A stretch of 64,000 bases of DNA from Eubacteriaceae bacterium ES3 (GTDB taxonomy: Bacteria > Bacillota > Clostridia > Eubacteriales > Eubacteriaceae). Within the stretch, counting starts at the first letter, position 1. Each line of letters starts with the position of its first letter. The notes beneath the pieces are model-generated. The model worked only from the letters and a program-made list of their open reading frames with translations, had not been told where the DNA came from and ran no database searches. Positions 33,489-44,128 of this stretch are shown one piece after another. Location of the stretch: the NCBI GenBank assembly GCA_030586155.1, contig CP130741.1, positions 1,296,680 through 1,360,679 on the forward strand, written 5' to 3'. A program made the position numbers and the translations under genes.

Positions 33489-36128
33489 ATGAAAACCATA
33501 TTAATCGACGGAAACAGTCTGATATACAGAACATTTTATGCAATACGAGAGATGCATAACTCAAAAGGAATGCCAACAAATGCAATTTATGGATTTGTTA
33601 ATATTCTTGTCAAAATTCAGGAGGAGTTTAAACCAGACTATCTGGGAGTTGCATTTGACTTGAAAGGTCCGACCTTTAGAGATGAAATTTTTGAGGACTA
33701 TAAAGGCGGCAGACAAAAGATGCCGGAAGAATTGGAACAGCAATTTCCTGTATTAAAAGAATTGTTAGCTAAAATGGGGATTGCTATTCTTGAAAAAGCA
33801 GGTTTTGAAGCCGATGATATAATTGGTACTCTCGCTAAAATGGGTGAGAAAGAAGGACTTAAAACAGAAATTATTACAGGTGATAGAGATTCTTTTCAGT
33901 TAGTAGATGAAAATATTACAGTGCTATATACTAAGAAGGGGATTACTGATCTGGAAATTGTAAATATAGATTGGGTAAATAAAAAATATGGGTTAATGCC
34001 ATTAGATCTCATTGAATTGAAAGCTCTAATGGGGGATAAATCCGATAATATACCAGGAATACCCGGAATAGGAGAAAAAACAGGAATTAAACTGGTTAAG
34101 GACTATAAGGACCTTGAAGGTTTATACGAGCGGATTGAAGAAATTAAAGGAAAGCAAAAGGAAAAGCTTGTCGCGGGAAAAGATTCAGCTTTTTTAAGTC
34201 GTCGTTTAGGAACTATTGACACAAGGGTAGCACTAGGAATAGATTATGAATGTCTTCGTTTCACGAATATGTTCAATCCGGATAGTATTGAATTTTTGAA
34301 AGAGCTGGAATTTAAAGCGCTTTTAAATAGGATCGATCAGTCTTCGGATAAACAGAGTTGCATTGAAATCCTCTATGACACCGTTAACACAGAAGCATCG
34401 ATGAAAAAATTGATGTTTGAACTTGAAGAATGCAGTTCAATTTCAATATATTTTTATCAGGAAGACAATGCAGTATTTCTGGGGATTGGTTATAATGAAA
34501 AGCTTGTTTTTATAGATGATCTTTCGATTAAAAAACTTAACTTTTTTAACCAGTTTAATGAACTTTCAAATTTATCCAATTTGGGTTTAATCAGCCATGA
34601 TCTCAAGAATTTATTACATATTCTTCATAAAAATGGAATATCAGATGTAAGGGATGCATTTGATATTCTGATTGCATCTTATCTGTTAAGTCCTGGTGAT
34701 CAGAGATATGATTTAAAAACAGCAGCGTATCGTTATTTGGACGAGAGTATTACAGATGAGGAAGATTTTTTTGGAAAAGGTAAAAAGAGATTATCAGTTA
34801 ACGAGATTGAACCTGAAAAGTTAGCAGATTATGTGATGAAAAACTGTGAGATTATCAAGCGATTAAAACCAGTATTGGAAGAAGAGTTGATTAATACAGA
34901 AATGATTTCGCTTTTTCAAACAATGGAGTTGCCATTGCTCTCGGTTATGGCGTCGATGGAGGAGTTAGGAGTAACTGTAGACCAGGATGAGTTGAAAATT
35001 CTGGCAGAAGAATTTGAAAGCTCATTAGAAGTTTTAACAAAAGAAATTCATGAAATGGCTGAGGCAGGAGATTTCAATATCAATTCTCCTAAGCAGTTGG
35101 GTGAAGTTCTTTTTGAAAAGTTGAAACTGCCAGTTATTAAGAAAACAAAAACCGGATATTCTACAAATATTGAAGTTCTTGAGCAATTAATTAATTTTCA
35201 TCCGATGATTCAAAAAATTATCGATTATCGGATGCTCTCAAAATTGGATTCTACCTATGGAAGAGGGTTAATTGGCTTTGTTGATGAAAAAAAGGGTAAA
35301 ATATTTTCTACTTTTAATCAGACTGTAGCAGCGACTGGCCGAATCAGCAGTTCGAATCCTAATCTTCAGAACATTCCAGTTAAAACTGAAATGGGACGAA
35401 AAATCAGGAAGGTTTTTATACCTTCTCAGAAAAATTGGATTCTGGTTGACGCAGATTACTCCCAGATTGAACTGCGAGTTCTTGCGCATTTATCAGATGA
35501 TGAAAATCTTATCGATGCTTTTATTAAAGAGCAGGATATTCATACTCGAACAGCATCGGAAATTTTTGGAGTTCAACTTGAAGAGGTTACAAGAACCCAG
35601 CGCGGTCAGGCAAAGGCAATCAATTTTGGCCTAATTTATGGAAAGCAGGCATTTAGCCTGGGTAAAGATCTGGGAATTAGCAGAAATGAAGCGCAGGACT
35701 ATATTGATAAATATTTCGCACGATATCCTAAGGTTCAGGCTTATATGGAGAATATTATAAAACAGGCAAAAGAAGAAGGATATGTTACTACAATTTGGGG
35801 ACGTCGTCGTTATATTCCAGAAATGAATTCAAAAAATGGGATCTTAGTTCAGGCTGGAGAACGAATGGCCTTAAACACTCCGATTCAGGGCAGTGCCGCT
35901 GATATTATTAAATTAGCTATGATTCGTGTTTATGAACGTCTGGACAAGGAAAACTTGCAAGCTAAACTAATCCTACAGGTGCATGATGAGTTGATGATTG
36001 ACACTCCGATCGATGAAAAAGATATTGTGGAAACGATAATAAAAGAAGAAATGGAAAATGCAGCCAGTCTAAAAGTTCCGTTGACAGTGGATGTGAATAC
36101 GGGTAAGTCATGGTATGACATAAAATAA
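33489..36128 (+). CDS. polA: DNA polymerase I
   Basis: 879 residues. 5' nuclease domain (1-290: GDRDSFQLV, GDKSDNIPGIPGIGEKT), a 3'-5' exonuclease-like domain in which the usual DxE metal-binding motif is missing (SISIYFYQEDNAVF), and a polymerase domain with motif A DYSQIELRVLAHLSDD, motif B AKAINFGLIYG and motif C QVHDELMID. It should fill gaps and remove primers but probably lacks proofreading, as in many Firmicutes. Confidence 0.97.
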   Translation: MKTILIDGNSLIYRTFYAIREMHNSKGMPTNAIYGFVNILVKIQEEFKPDYLGVAFDLKGPTFRDEIFEDYKGGRQKMPEELEQQFPVLKELLAKMGIAILEKAGFEADDIIGTLAKMGEKEGLKTEIITGDRDSFQLVDENITVLYTKKGITDLEIVNIDWVNKKYGLMPLDLIELKALMGDKSDNIPGIPGIGEKTGIKLVKDYKDLEGLYERIEEIKGKQKEKLVAGKDSAFLSRRLGTIDTRVALGIDYECLRFTNMFNPDSIEFLKELEFKALLNRIDQSSDKQSCIEILYDTVNTEASMKKLMFELEECSSISIYFYQEDNAVFLGIGYNEKLVFIDDLSIKKLNFFNQFNELSNLSNLGLISHDLKNLLHILHKNGISDVRDAFDILIASYLLSPGDQRYDLKTAAYRYLDESITDEEDFFGKGKKRLSVNEIEPEKLADYVMKNCEIIKRLKPVLEEELINTEMISLFQTMELPLLSVMASMEELGVTVDQDELKILAEEFESSLEVLTKEIHEMAEAGDFNINSPKQLGEVLFEKLKLPVIKKTKTGYSTNIEVLEQLINFHPMIQKIIDYRMLSKLDSTYGRGLIGFVDEKKGKIFSTFNQTVAATGRISSSNPNLQNIPVKTEMGRKIRKVFIPSQKNWILVDADYSQIELRVLAHLSDDENLIDAFIKEQDIHTRTASEIFGVQLEEVTRTQRGQAKAINFGLIYGKQAFSLGKDLGISRNEAQDYIDKYFARYPKVQAYMENIIKQAKEEGYVTTIWGRRRYIPEMNSKNGILVQAGERMALNTPIQGSAADIIKLAMIRVYERLDKENLQAKLILQVHDELMIDTPIDEKDIVETIIKEEMENAASLKVPLTVDVNTGKSWYDIK

Positions 36129-36189
36129 GTTAACGAGTATGTTTAAATGTCATATAAAGAATGAATCTGAGATAGATTGTGAGAAAAAA

Positions 36190-36786
36190 ATGAAAATCAT
36201 TGCTATAACTGGTGGGATTGCTTCGGGAAAATCAACGGTCGTTAAGATTTTGAGGAATAGATATCACTATGAAATTATTGATGCTGATCAACTAGCTCGT
36301 GAGGCGGTAAAAAAAGGATCGCCAGGCCTCAAAAAAATTGTTGAGATTTTTGGAAAAAAAATATTAACTAACGATGATGAATTGAATCGTTCTAAAATGG
36401 GACAAATGATTGCTGAGGACCAGAGTGCCAGAGAAAAGCTCAATGCTATTGTTCACCCGGAGGTGAGGCGGTTATACAATTTGGAGTTTGAAAAATATGA
36501 AAAGACAAATCTGCCAAGTATATTCTATGATTGTCCGCTTTTATGTGAATCTGGATTGACCAACACAGTTGATGAGATATTTTTAGTGGTAGCGGACGAA
36601 AAAATTCGTTTAGAGAGAATTATGAGTAGAGATAAGGTATCAGAAGAATTAGCACAAAAAAAAATTGATATGCAGATGAAAGATGAAGACAAAGAAAAAA
36701 TGGCAGACGTTGTAATTGAAAATAATGGTACATTTGATGAGTTAATCATTACCCTGGATTGCTATTTGACAAATCGAAAACTTTAG
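36190..36786 (+). CDS. coaE: Dephospho-CoA kinase
   Basis: About 198 residues. P-loop AITGGIASGKSTV near the start, DADQLAREAV and the later CPLLCESG. Last step of CoA synthesis. ATG 36190 gives the standard N-terminus but has only a weak purine-rich ribosome binding site; an in-frame ATG at 36139 is possible. It follows polA, a common Firmicute order. Confidence 0.94.
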   Translation: MKIIAITGGIASGKSTVVKILRNRYHYEIIDADQLAREAVKKGSPGLKKIVEIFGKKILTNDDELNRSKMGQMIAEDQSAREKLNAIVHPEVRRLYNLEFEKYEKTNLPSIFYDCPLLCESGLTNTVDEIFLVVADEKIRLERIMSRDKVSEELAQKKIDMQMKDEDKEKMADVVIENNGTFDELIITLDCYLTNRKL

Positions 36787-36799
36787 GTTTAAAAAAGAC

Positions 36800-36828
36800 T
36801 TGAAAATTCATTTGCGATCTAGTATAAT
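36800..36828 (+). promoter_or_regulatory. Promoter of tRNA-Leu
   Basis: TTGAAA (36800-36805), 17-bp spacer, TATAAT (36823-36828), about 25 bp before the tRNA. Confidence 0.65.
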
Positions 36829-36852
36829 AATAAAACAGGTTAAAAACTGTTA

Positions 36853-36938
36853 GCGAGGATGGTGGAACGGCAGACACGCAGGTTTGAGGGATCTGTTGCA
36901 GCAATGCAGTGAGGGTTCAAATCCCTTTCCTCGCACCA
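36853..36938 (+). tRNA. tRNA-Leu (anticodon GAG), CCA encoded
   Basis: Class II tRNA of 86 nt. Acceptor stem GCGAGGA/TCCTCGC, anticodon stem CAGGT/ATCTG with loop TTGAGGG (anticodon GAG at 36886-36888), a long variable arm and the T arm GAGGGTTCAAATCCC. The 3' CCA is genomic. It reads CUU/CUC codons. Confidence 0.95.
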
Positions 36939-36952
36939 TTATGAATTTAGAG

Positions 36953-36976
36953 ACAGCTTTGATAGCTGTTTTTTTA
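36953..36976 (+). terminator. Terminator after tRNA-Leu
   Basis: ACAGCT (36953-36958) pairs with AGCTGT (36964-36969), followed by seven T. Confidence 0.8.
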
Positions 36977-37088
36977 TTTTTAATTCACTATTAAACTATT
37001 AATAATATATAGAGTATAATGATTCATCCTTTTAATCAGAATTAATAATATTGACTCCTAACCTTAAATTAATTTTACAATTGAAATA

Positions 37089-37117
37089 TTGACATTTTCA
37101 GATGAATAGTTTATGAT
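37089..37117 (+). promoter_or_regulatory. Promoter of the trp operon
   Basis: TTGACA (37089-37094), 17-bp spacer, TATGAT (37112-37117). Confidence 0.65.
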
Positions 37118-37149
37118 TATTTCAATAAAATAATATGAATAAACCGTTG

Positions 37150-37396
37150 AAGTGGAGATAACGGTGTATCGTGCAGTTACAGAGAGCGGGGAATGCTGAG
37201 ATCCCGTACAACGCAGCGCATCAAATGGACCACAGAGGGCGTAGTGAAAGGAGTAATCTGATTATCCTACGACGTGACGCATACGTAAGTTGCGAGGAAT
37301 ATGTTAGTATTCTGCAGAGTGTACAGTACTTTTGAGTTACTGTAAATTAAGGTGGTACCGCGGCTAGTTCGTCCTTTTTTATAAGGGCGATTTTTT
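37150..37396 (+). ncRNA. T-box leader (tryptophan), specifier TGG
   Basis: Core AAGGTGGTACCGCGG (37349-37363) and terminator CGTCCTT/AAGGGCG (37370-37389) with T-run. The Stem I specifier following AAA is TGG at 37226-37228. Uncharged tRNA-Trp therefore controls the whole trp operon; no sign of a TRAP-type leader. Confidence 0.92.
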
Positions 37397-37491
37397 ATTT
37401 TTTTGAAAAGTTTGTAGACAGAATAATTAGCTGCTAAACCCATGGAAATTTAAATTATGCAACTGTAGGATCAGTTGGAAAGGAATTGAGA

Positions 37492-38958
37492 ATGATTAAA
37501 CCTACTATTGATGAGGCTAGAACCTATGCAAAAAACTATCGGATTGTTCCCATTAGTATGGAGTTGTTATCAGATATTAAGACCACGGTTGAAGTACTTA
37601 GAACTTTAAAATCAACAGGAAAGAGAACGTTTCTTTTAGAAAGTGTTGAGGGTGGTGAGAAATGGGGACGTTATTCTTTTCTTGGATACGATCCTAAACT
37701 CAGTATAAAAGGTCTAGATGGGAGCATTGAGATTGAGGATGAGAATGGAATAATGAATTCGATAGAGAATCCTGTCGCTGTCATCCGGAAAATTCTTGAA
37801 GAAAATAAAAGTCCGCAATTATCTGAATTTCCAGTTTTTACCGGTGGTTTTGTTGGCAGTATTGCATATGACTTTGTAAAGTATTTTGAACCAAATCTAA
37901 GTTTTGAAAATAAAAATCCTGAAAAATTCGATGATTTTCATCTAATGCTCTTTGATAAAGTTATAGCTTACGACCACTTAAAACAAAAGATGATACTGAT
38001 TGTTAACATTAGAACAGATGAATTTGAAAAGAATTATATAGATGGAGTGATTCAACTGAAAGAAATGGAGTCATTAATAAAAAACAATAAGCCACAGGAA
38101 CTATTTTCAGGTAAATTGAAATCAGAATTCTCGTCATTATTTTCAAAAGAATACTATTGTGAAATGGTCGAAAAAACAAAGAACCATATTGTTCAGGGAG
38201 ATATTTTTCAGGCTGTAATATCAAACCGGGCTGAAGCGTCCTTTGAGGGTGATTTGTTATCAACTTATCGAATATTAAGAACTATTAATCCGTCACCCTA
38301 TATGTTTTATCTGGATTTTCTTTCTATGCAGGTAGCTGGAGCATCACCTGAAACTCTAGTATCTTTAAGAAACGGAAAACTATCAACATTTCCCATTGCT
38401 GGTTCCTGTCCACGTGGAGAAACATCAGAAGAGGATGAAAAAAATATTAGTGCATTATTAAAAGATGAAAAAGAGTTGTCTGAACACGATATGCTGGTTG
38501 ATCTAGGAAGAAATGATCTTGGTAAAATTAGTGAATTTGGTTCAGTCAGAGTTGAGAATTACAAACAAGTTTTAAAATTTTCTCATATTTCTCATATTTG
38601 TTCAACTGTAACAGGCAAGATGAGAGCTGATATGGATCAGTTAGATGCAATAACTGCTGTTTTGCCGGCAGGTACGCTATCAGGTGCACCTAAGCATCGA
38701 GCTATTGAAATCATAAATGCTCTTGAAGGGCAAAAAAGAGGCGTTTATGGAGGGGCAGTTGGCTATATTGATTTTTCAGGAAATTTAGATATGTGTATAG
38801 CTATTAGAATGGCAGTCAGAATGAATGAAAAAGTTTTTATTTCAGCTGGTGCTGGAATTGTCGCTGATAGTATTCCCGAAAAGGAATTTATTGAATCGAA
38901 CAACAAGGCCAAAGCGATGTTTGTTGCGATCAAAAAAGGACAGGAGATTGAAGCATGA
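37492..38958 (+). CDS. trpE: Anthranilate synthase component I
   Basis: 488 residues. The feedback-site motif LLESVEGGEKWGRYSFLG is near residue 47, and the chorismate-binding core has ISNRAEASFEGD, FPIAGSCPRGETSEEDE, LSEHDMLVDLGRNDLGK and GTLSGAPKHRAIEII. Makes anthranilate from chorismate with TrpG. ATG 37492 follows AAAGGA; the in-frame TTG at 37486 is too close to that site. Overlaps trpG by 4 nt. Confidence 0.97.
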   Translation: MIKPTIDEARTYAKNYRIVPISMELLSDIKTTVEVLRTLKSTGKRTFLLESVEGGEKWGRYSFLGYDPKLSIKGLDGSIEIEDENGIMNSIENPVAVIRKILEENKSPQLSEFPVFTGGFVGSIAYDFVKYFEPNLSFENKNPEKFDDFHLMLFDKVIAYDHLKQKMILIVNIRTDEFEKNYIDGVIQLKEMESLIKNNKPQELFSGKLKSEFSSLFSKEYYCEMVEKTKNHIVQGDIFQAVISNRAEASFEGDLLSTYRILRTINPSPYMFYLDFLSMQVAGASPETLVSLRNGKLSTFPIAGSCPRGETSEEDEKNISALLKDEKELSEHDMLVDLGRNDLGKISEFGSVRVENYKQVLKFSHISHICSTVTGKMRADMDQLDAITAVLPAGTLSGAPKHRAIEIINALEGQKRGVYGGAVGYIDFSGNLDMCIAIRMAVRMNEKVFISAGAGIVADSIPEKEFIESNNKAKAMFVAIKKGQEIEA

Positions 38959-39527
38959 TTTTATTGATTGATAATTATGACAGTTTTTCTTATAACTTGT
39001 ATCAGTATGTAGGAATGCTTGATCCAGATATTAAGGTGATCCGAAATAACGAATTTTCGGTTGATGAGGTCAAAAGGTTTAATCCAGATGCGATTATCAT
39101 TTCTCCAGGCCCGGGTAAACCTTCAGATGCTGGCATCTGCGAAGAGGTAATTCAAAAACTGAAAGGCAGCTGTCCCATCTTAGGAGTTTGCTTGGGGCAT
39201 CAGGCTATCTGTGAAGTATTCGGTGGCAAAGTCTCTTTAGCCAAAACCTTGATGCATGGGAAAAAGAGTAATGTCCATATATCCAACAGCAGTCCAATCT
39301 TTAGCGGTCTTGCACCAATTATTCAGGGAGCAAGGTATCATTCACTTTCGGCGGTACGGGAAAGCCTGCCAGACGAACTCCTGATAATAGCTGAGGATGA
39401 TGAAGGGGAAGTGATGGCCGTCAAACATCGTGATTATGAAATCTATGGAATACAGTTCCATCCAGAATCTATCCTGACAGAAAATGGTGAGCGTATTATC
39501 AAAAATTTTTTAGAATTAAGGAGTTGA
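38955..39527 (+). CDS. trpG: Anthranilate synthase component II (glutamine amidotransferase)
   Basis: 190 residues of class I amidotransferase. The nucleophile is the Cys in GVCLGHQAICEVFGG, with the His/Glu of QFHPESILT; the start IDNYDSFSYNL is characteristic. Supplies ammonia to TrpE. Overlaps trpE by 4 nt (ATGA). Confidence 0.96.
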   Translation: MILLIDNYDSFSYNLYQYVGMLDPDIKVIRNNEFSVDEVKRFNPDAIIISPGPGKPSDAGICEEVIQKLKGSCPILGVCLGHQAICEVFGGKVSLAKTLMHGKKSNVHISNSSPIFSGLAPIIQGARYHSLSAVRESLPDELLIIAEDDEGEVMAVKHRDYEIYGIQFHPESILTENGERIIKNFLELRS

Positions 39528-39530
39528 ACA

Positions 39531-40559
39531 ATGATTAAAGAGGCAATTTACAAAGTTGTAAATGGTGAAAACCTTAGTCTTACAGAAGCTCATTCAGTTA
39601 TGGACGAAATCATGAGTGGGAATGCTACTCCGGCTCAAATTAGTGCATATCTGACAGGGCTTCGCTGTAAAGGTGAAACGATTGATGAAATTACTGGTTC
39701 GGCTATGGTGATGCGGGAAAAGAGTACGAAAATTTTTCCGAACGGCGATGTTCTTGATATCGTCGGAACAGGTGGTGACGAAGTTGCAACCTTTAATATT
39801 TCGACTATTTCATCGTTTGTAATAGCAGCCGCAGGTGTCCCAGTTGCAAAACATGGGAATCGAAGTGTCTCCAGTAAATGTGGGAGCGCCGATTTGTTGG
39901 AATCTCTAGGGGTTAATATTATGCTGAGTGCTAATGAGAGTCAGGAAATCCTAAAAAGACTCGGAATTTGCTTTATGTTCGCTCCTACCTATCATTCTTC
40001 TATGAAATATGCGGCGCCTGTAAGAAAAGAAATGGGGATTAGAACCATTTTTAATATTCTTGGACCATTAGCAAATCCTGCTGGTGCCAATATGACATTG
40101 CTGGGAGTTTACGATGAAAGCCTGGTTGAACCGATGGCAAAAGTACTAATGAAATTAAAAGTGAAAAAAGGAATGGTAGTCCACGGACACGATGGATTAG
40201 ACGAGATCACGCTCACTAATACCACTTCAGTATGTGAAATAGGCGATGAGAGGTTAAATAGCTTTTTAATCACGCCAGAACAGCTGGGGCTGGAAAGATG
40301 TAAACTTGATGAGTTGATAGGCGGTGATGTCCAGGAAAATGCAGAAATAGCACGAGCCATTTTAAAGGGTAAAAAGGATCCTAAAAGAGATATAGTTGTG
40401 ATGAATACAGCCTTTTCACTTTATCTGGCAAAAAAAGGACAAACTTTAAAAGACTGTGTTAAAATCGCAGAATCAGTGATTGATTCAAACGCGGCACTAG
40501 ACAAACTAAATGACTTAATTAGTCTTACGCAAGATATCACGAATGAGAGAAAAGCATGA
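39531..40559 (+). CDS. trpD: Anthranilate phosphoribosyltransferase
   Basis: 342 residues. PRPP-binding DIVGTGGDEVATFNIST, HGNRSVSSKCGSAD and FNILGPLANPAG. Transfers phosphoribose to anthranilate. Not fused to TrpG. Starts 3 nt after trpG and overlaps trpC by 4 nt. Confidence 0.97.
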   Translation: MIKEAIYKVVNGENLSLTEAHSVMDEIMSGNATPAQISAYLTGLRCKGETIDEITGSAMVMREKSTKIFPNGDVLDIVGTGGDEVATFNISTISSFVIAAAGVPVAKHGNRSVSSKCGSADLLESLGVNIMLSANESQEILKRLGICFMFAPTYHSSMKYAAPVRKEMGIRTIFNILGPLANPAGANMTLLGVYDESLVEPMAKVLMKLKVKKGMVVHGHDGLDEITLTNTTSVCEIGDERLNSFLITPEQLGLERCKLDELIGGDVQENAEIARAILKGKKDPKRDIVVMNTAFSLYLAKKGQTLKDCVKIAESVIDSNAALDKLNDLISLTQDITNERKA

Positions 40560-41341
40560 TTCTTGATAAAATTGTTGAATCCACAAAACGTCGCCTGGAA
40601 AAGCTTAAGTCTGAAAAAACATTGAACGAATTAAAAAATGAAATTTTAATAAATAAAGAACCATTTGCGTTTGAAAAAGCACTTAGGAATAGCGAGCTTT
40701 CTTTTATTTGCGAGATAAAAAAGGCGTCACCATCCAAGGGGATCATTGATCCGGATTTTGACTACCTATCAATCGCTCAGGAATACGAAAGAGCGGGAGC
40801 CGATGCGATATCAGTTTTGACAGAACCGGAGTATTTTAAAGGTTCGGACGAAATATTAAAAGATGTTAAGGCGCTTGTTTCGATCCCTGTAATCAGAAAA
40901 GACTTTACGATCGATGCCTACCAGATTTATGAAGCTGCTTTAATTGGAGCTGATGCAATCCTGCTAATCTGCTCTATTTTAACAGAAGATCAGTTGAGAG
41001 ACTTTATTGATATAGCAGATAATCTTGGGTTATCTGCCTTAGTAGAAGCGCACAACGAGAAGGAAATAGAAATGGCCTTGCATTCAGGGGCTAGAATTAT
41101 CGGTGTCAATAATCGGGACTTAAAGACGTTTGACGTCAATATTAATAACAGTATTGAACTTAGGAAATTTGTTCCCAGGTCGATTTTATTCGTTTCTGAA
41201 AGTGGGATTAGAAATGCAGAAGATATTAAGAGGCTTAGAGAAAACCAGACTGATGCCGTTTTAATTGGTGAAACGCTGATGAAAAGTGAAAATAAAAAAG
41301 ATATGCTCGATCAGCTAAAGGGTTTAGTACATGAAATCTAA
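40556..41341 (+). CDS. trpC: Indole-3-glycerol phosphate synthase
   Basis: 261 residues, TIM barrel. CEIKKASPSKGIIDPDF, VIRKDFTIDAYQIYEAALIG, GVNNRDLKTFDV and SESGI carry the catalytic Lys/Glu positions. Overlaps trpD by 4 nt and trpF by 11. Confidence 0.97.
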   Translation: MILDKIVESTKRRLEKLKSEKTLNELKNEILINKEPFAFEKALRNSELSFICEIKKASPSKGIIDPDFDYLSIAQEYERAGADAISVLTEPEYFKGSDEILKDVKALVSIPVIRKDFTIDAYQIYEAALIGADAILLICSILTEDQLRDFIDIADNLGLSALVEAHNEKEIEMALHSGARIIGVNNRDLKTFDVNINNSIELRKFVPRSILFVSESGIRNAEDIKRLRENQTDAVLIGETLMKSENKKDMLDQLKGLVHEI

Positions 41342-41951
41342 AATAAAAATATGTGGTTTAAGTCGGATGGAAGATATTGAAGCTGTAAATCTTTATTTAC
41401 CAGACTATATTGGCTTTGTCTTTGCAAAAAGCCGGCGTCAAATAGATTTAAAAAGGGCAGAAGTTTTAAAAAACAAACTAGACCCCCAAATTGAAGCTGT
41501 GGGTATTTTTGTTAATCATCCTGTTGATGAGGTGGTTGAGATCATTAAGTCTGGGGCAATCAATATCGTACAGCTTCATGGTGATGAGACTGATGAGTAT
41601 ATTCGGGATTTAAAAGATAAATTACCCTCCGAAAAAAACTTAATTATCAAAGCGATTAGAGTAAAAAGCAAACCAATTTTACAAACTGATAATCTGGTTG
41701 ATTATTATCTATTTGATACTTATGTTGAAAGTCATTATGGTGGTGCTGGAATAGGTTTTAACTGGGAGCTTATAAAAGATATTGATAAGCCTTATTTTTT
41801 AGCTGGAGGCATACAATTGTCAAATGTAGAAGTTGCCATTAAGCAGCTTCATCCATATTGTATCGATTTAAGCAGTGGTGTTGAACGCGATGGTCTAAAG
41901 GATACTGAGAAGATTAAAGAAATAGTTGAAAAAGTCAGGAGAATCAAATGA
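41331..41951 (+). CDS. trpF: Phosphoribosylanthranilate isomerase
   Basis: 206 residues. [12 protein letters not shown] provides the catalytic Cys, then [21 protein letters not shown] and [16 protein letters not shown]. Separate from trpC rather than fused. Overlaps both neighbours. Confidence 0.96.
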   Translation: MKSKIKICGLSRMEDIEAVNLYLPDYIGFVFAKSRRQIDLKRAEVLKNKLDPQIEAVGIFVNHPVDEVVEIIKSGAINIVQLHGDETDEYIRDLKDKLPSEKNLIIKAIRVKSKPILQTDNLVDYYLFDTYVESHYGGAGIGFNWELIKDIDKPYFLAGGIQLSNVEVAIKQLHPYCIDLSSGVERDGLKDTEKIKEIVEKVRRIK

Positions 41952-43132
41952 GTAAAGGAAAATATGGGGTACATGGTGGTCAGTTTATACCTGAAACCCT
42001 AATGAATGCGATAATAGAGCTAGAAAATGCCTATAATTTCTATAAAAATGATGAGCAGTTCAATAAAGAATTGAAAACACTTCTTGATGAATACGCGGGG
42101 CGCCCATCACGTTTATATTATGCAAAAAAGATGACTGAAAATTTAAATGGTGCAAAAATATATTTAAAAAGAGAAGATTTAAACCATACAGGATCACATA
42201 AAATCAATAATGTCCTTGGGCAAGCCCTTCTCGCTAAAAAAATGGGTAAAACGCGTCTGATAGCTGAAACTGGTGCTGGTCAGCATGGGGTGGCTACGGC
42301 TACAGCGGCAGCTCTGTTTGGAATGGAATGTGAGATTTTTATGGGCAAGGAAGATACAGACCGACAGGCTCTTAATGTTTATCGGATGCGTCTACTTGGT
42401 TCAAAAGTCAACATTGTAACTTCCGGTACGATGACTTTAAAAGATGCTGTTAATGAAACTTTTAGAGAATGGACGAAACGGGTTGATGATACACATTATG
42501 TTTTGGGTTCAGTTATGGGGCCACATCCATTTCCGGAAATGGTCAGGGATTTTCAAAGCGTGATTAGTAAAGAAATAAAGGAACAGATTATTATAAAAGA
42601 AGGACGTCTGCCAGATGTTGTATTAGCCTGTGTAGGTGGAGGTAGTAATGCCATGGGAGCCTTTTACAACTTTCTGGATGATGCTTCAGTAAAACTGATT
42701 GGATGTGAAGCAGCAGGACGAGGGATTGATACTAAAGAACATGCAGCAACTTTAACAAAGGGTACATTAGGAATTTTTCACGGAATGAAATCATATTTTT
42801 GTCAGGACGAATATGGGCAAATTGCTCCAGTTTATTCAATTTCTGCTGGACTGGATTATCCAGGGATTGGACCAGAGCATGCTTATCTTTTTGACACAAA
42901 GCGTGCGGAGTATGTACCAGTTACTGACGATGAAGCGGTTGAGGCCTTTGAATATTTATCAAGAGTCGAAGGTATAATACCGGCGATTGAATCGTCTCAT
43001 GCGGTAGCGCATGCCATTAAACTGGCACCTAAAATGAAAAAAAATCAGATCATGGTTATTAATATCTCAGGACGAGGAGATAAGGACGTGGCAGCAATTG
43101 CCCGGTATAAGGGGGAAAATATTTATGAGTAG
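41948..43132 (+). CDS. trpB: Tryptophan synthase beta chain
   Basis: 394 residues, TrpB1 type. PLP lysine in [31 protein letters not shown] and the phosphate-binding VGGGSNAMG. Condenses indole with serine. Overlaps trpF by 4 nt and trpA by 8. Confidence 0.97.
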   Translation: MSKGKYGVHGGQFIPETLMNAIIELENAYNFYKNDEQFNKELKTLLDEYAGRPSRLYYAKKMTENLNGAKIYLKREDLNHTGSHKINNVLGQALLAKKMGKTRLIAETGAGQHGVATATAAALFGMECEIFMGKEDTDRQALNVYRMRLLGSKVNIVTSGTMTLKDAVNETFREWTKRVDDTHYVLGSVMGPHPFPEMVRDFQSVISKEIKEQIIIKEGRLPDVVLACVGGGSNAMGAFYNFLDDASVKLIGCEAAGRGIDTKEHAATLTKGTLGIFHGMKSYFCQDEYGQIAPVYSISAGLDYPGIGPEHAYLFDTKRAEYVPVTDDEAVEAFEYLSRVEGIIPAIESSHAVAHAIKLAPKMKKNQIMVINISGRGDKDVAAIARYKGENIYE

Positions 43133-43901
43133 AATCAAACAGGCTTTTAAACAAAAAAAAGCACTAATTGGATTTTTAACTGGGGGGGATCCTTCAATAG
43201 AAAAAACAATAGATTATATTTTTGAAATGGAAAAAGCTGGTGTTGACTTGATCGAAATAGGAATTCCCTTTTCTGACCCGGTAGCTGAAGGGATTGTAAT
43301 TGAAAAGGCTAATGCGCGGGCACTTCAGGCGGGAACAACGACAGATTCGCTTTTCAAAATGGTAAAAAAGATTAGAGAGAAAACGCAGATTCCATTGGTT
43401 TTCTTAACTTATATGAATCCTGTTTTTGTCTACGGCGTAGAACGGTTTTTTAAAACTTGTCTGGAAGTAGGTATTGACGGTGTGATTATTCCTGACCTTC
43501 CCTATGAAGAAAGAGATGAGGTGCTGGCCTTATCTCAAAAATACGAAGTTGATCGGATCACCCTAATCGCACCGACGTCACATGACCGAATTATTAAATT
43601 AGCTAAATCAGCGACCGGATTTATTTATCTTGTTTCTTCAATGGGAGTTACAGGAGTAAGAAAAGAAATTAACACTGATCTAAAAACAATTCTATCAGAA
43701 ATAAGAAAAGTAAGTGAAACGCCTGTAGCAGTCGGATTTGGGATATCTACGCCAGAACAGGTTCAGGCAATAGGTAAAGATTCTGACGGAGTAATCGTAG
43801 GTAGTGCCATTGTAAGAATTATTGAAGAGTATGGCAAAGAAGCAGACTTATATCTATCTGAGTATTTGAAAAAACTGAAAGAAAATTTGCCAGAAATTTA
43901 A
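43125..43901 (+). CDS. trpA: Tryptophan synthase alpha chain
   Basis: 258 residues, TIM barrel. Catalytic Glu in [16 protein letters not shown], Asp in [11 protein letters not shown], and [19 protein letters not shown] 43125 follows GGGGGAAAA and overlaps trpB by 8 nt. Last gene of trpEGDCFBA. Confidence 0.97.
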   Translation: MSRIKQAFKQKKALIGFLTGGDPSIEKTIDYIFEMEKAGVDLIEIGIPFSDPVAEGIVIEKANARALQAGTTTDSLFKMVKKIREKTQIPLVFLTYMNPVFVYGVERFFKTCLEVGIDGVIIPDLPYEERDEVLALSQKYEVDRITLIAPTSHDRIIKLAKSATGFIYLVSSMGVTGVRKEINTDLKTILSEIRKVSETPVAVGFGISTPEQVQAIGKDSDGVIVGSAIVRIIEEYGKEADLYLSEYLKKLKENLPEI

Positions 43902-44031
43902 ATCCCTTTATTAAGTTAAATAAGAAATTCAGTATAATTAGTCGTAAAAAGTAGGTAAATCTTAGACTTTGCAAGGAAAAATTAACGAAAATTTATCTTG
44001 ATATGAAATAATATGATATTGAAAGGCAAAA

Positions 44032-44060
44032 TAATGCTGGTTATCAGCATTAATTTTATA
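44032..44060 (+). terminator. Weak hairpin after trpA
   Basis: TAATGCTG (44032-44039) pairs with CAGCATTA (44045-44052), with a T-rich but interrupted tail. Possibly the trp operon end, or a site before dhaK. Confidence 0.45.
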
Positions 44061-44128
44061 TTATTATTGGGTAGAAAAATGTTATAGTATGAATAATAGT
44101 ACTAATAATGATTCTAGGAGGATGTCTT

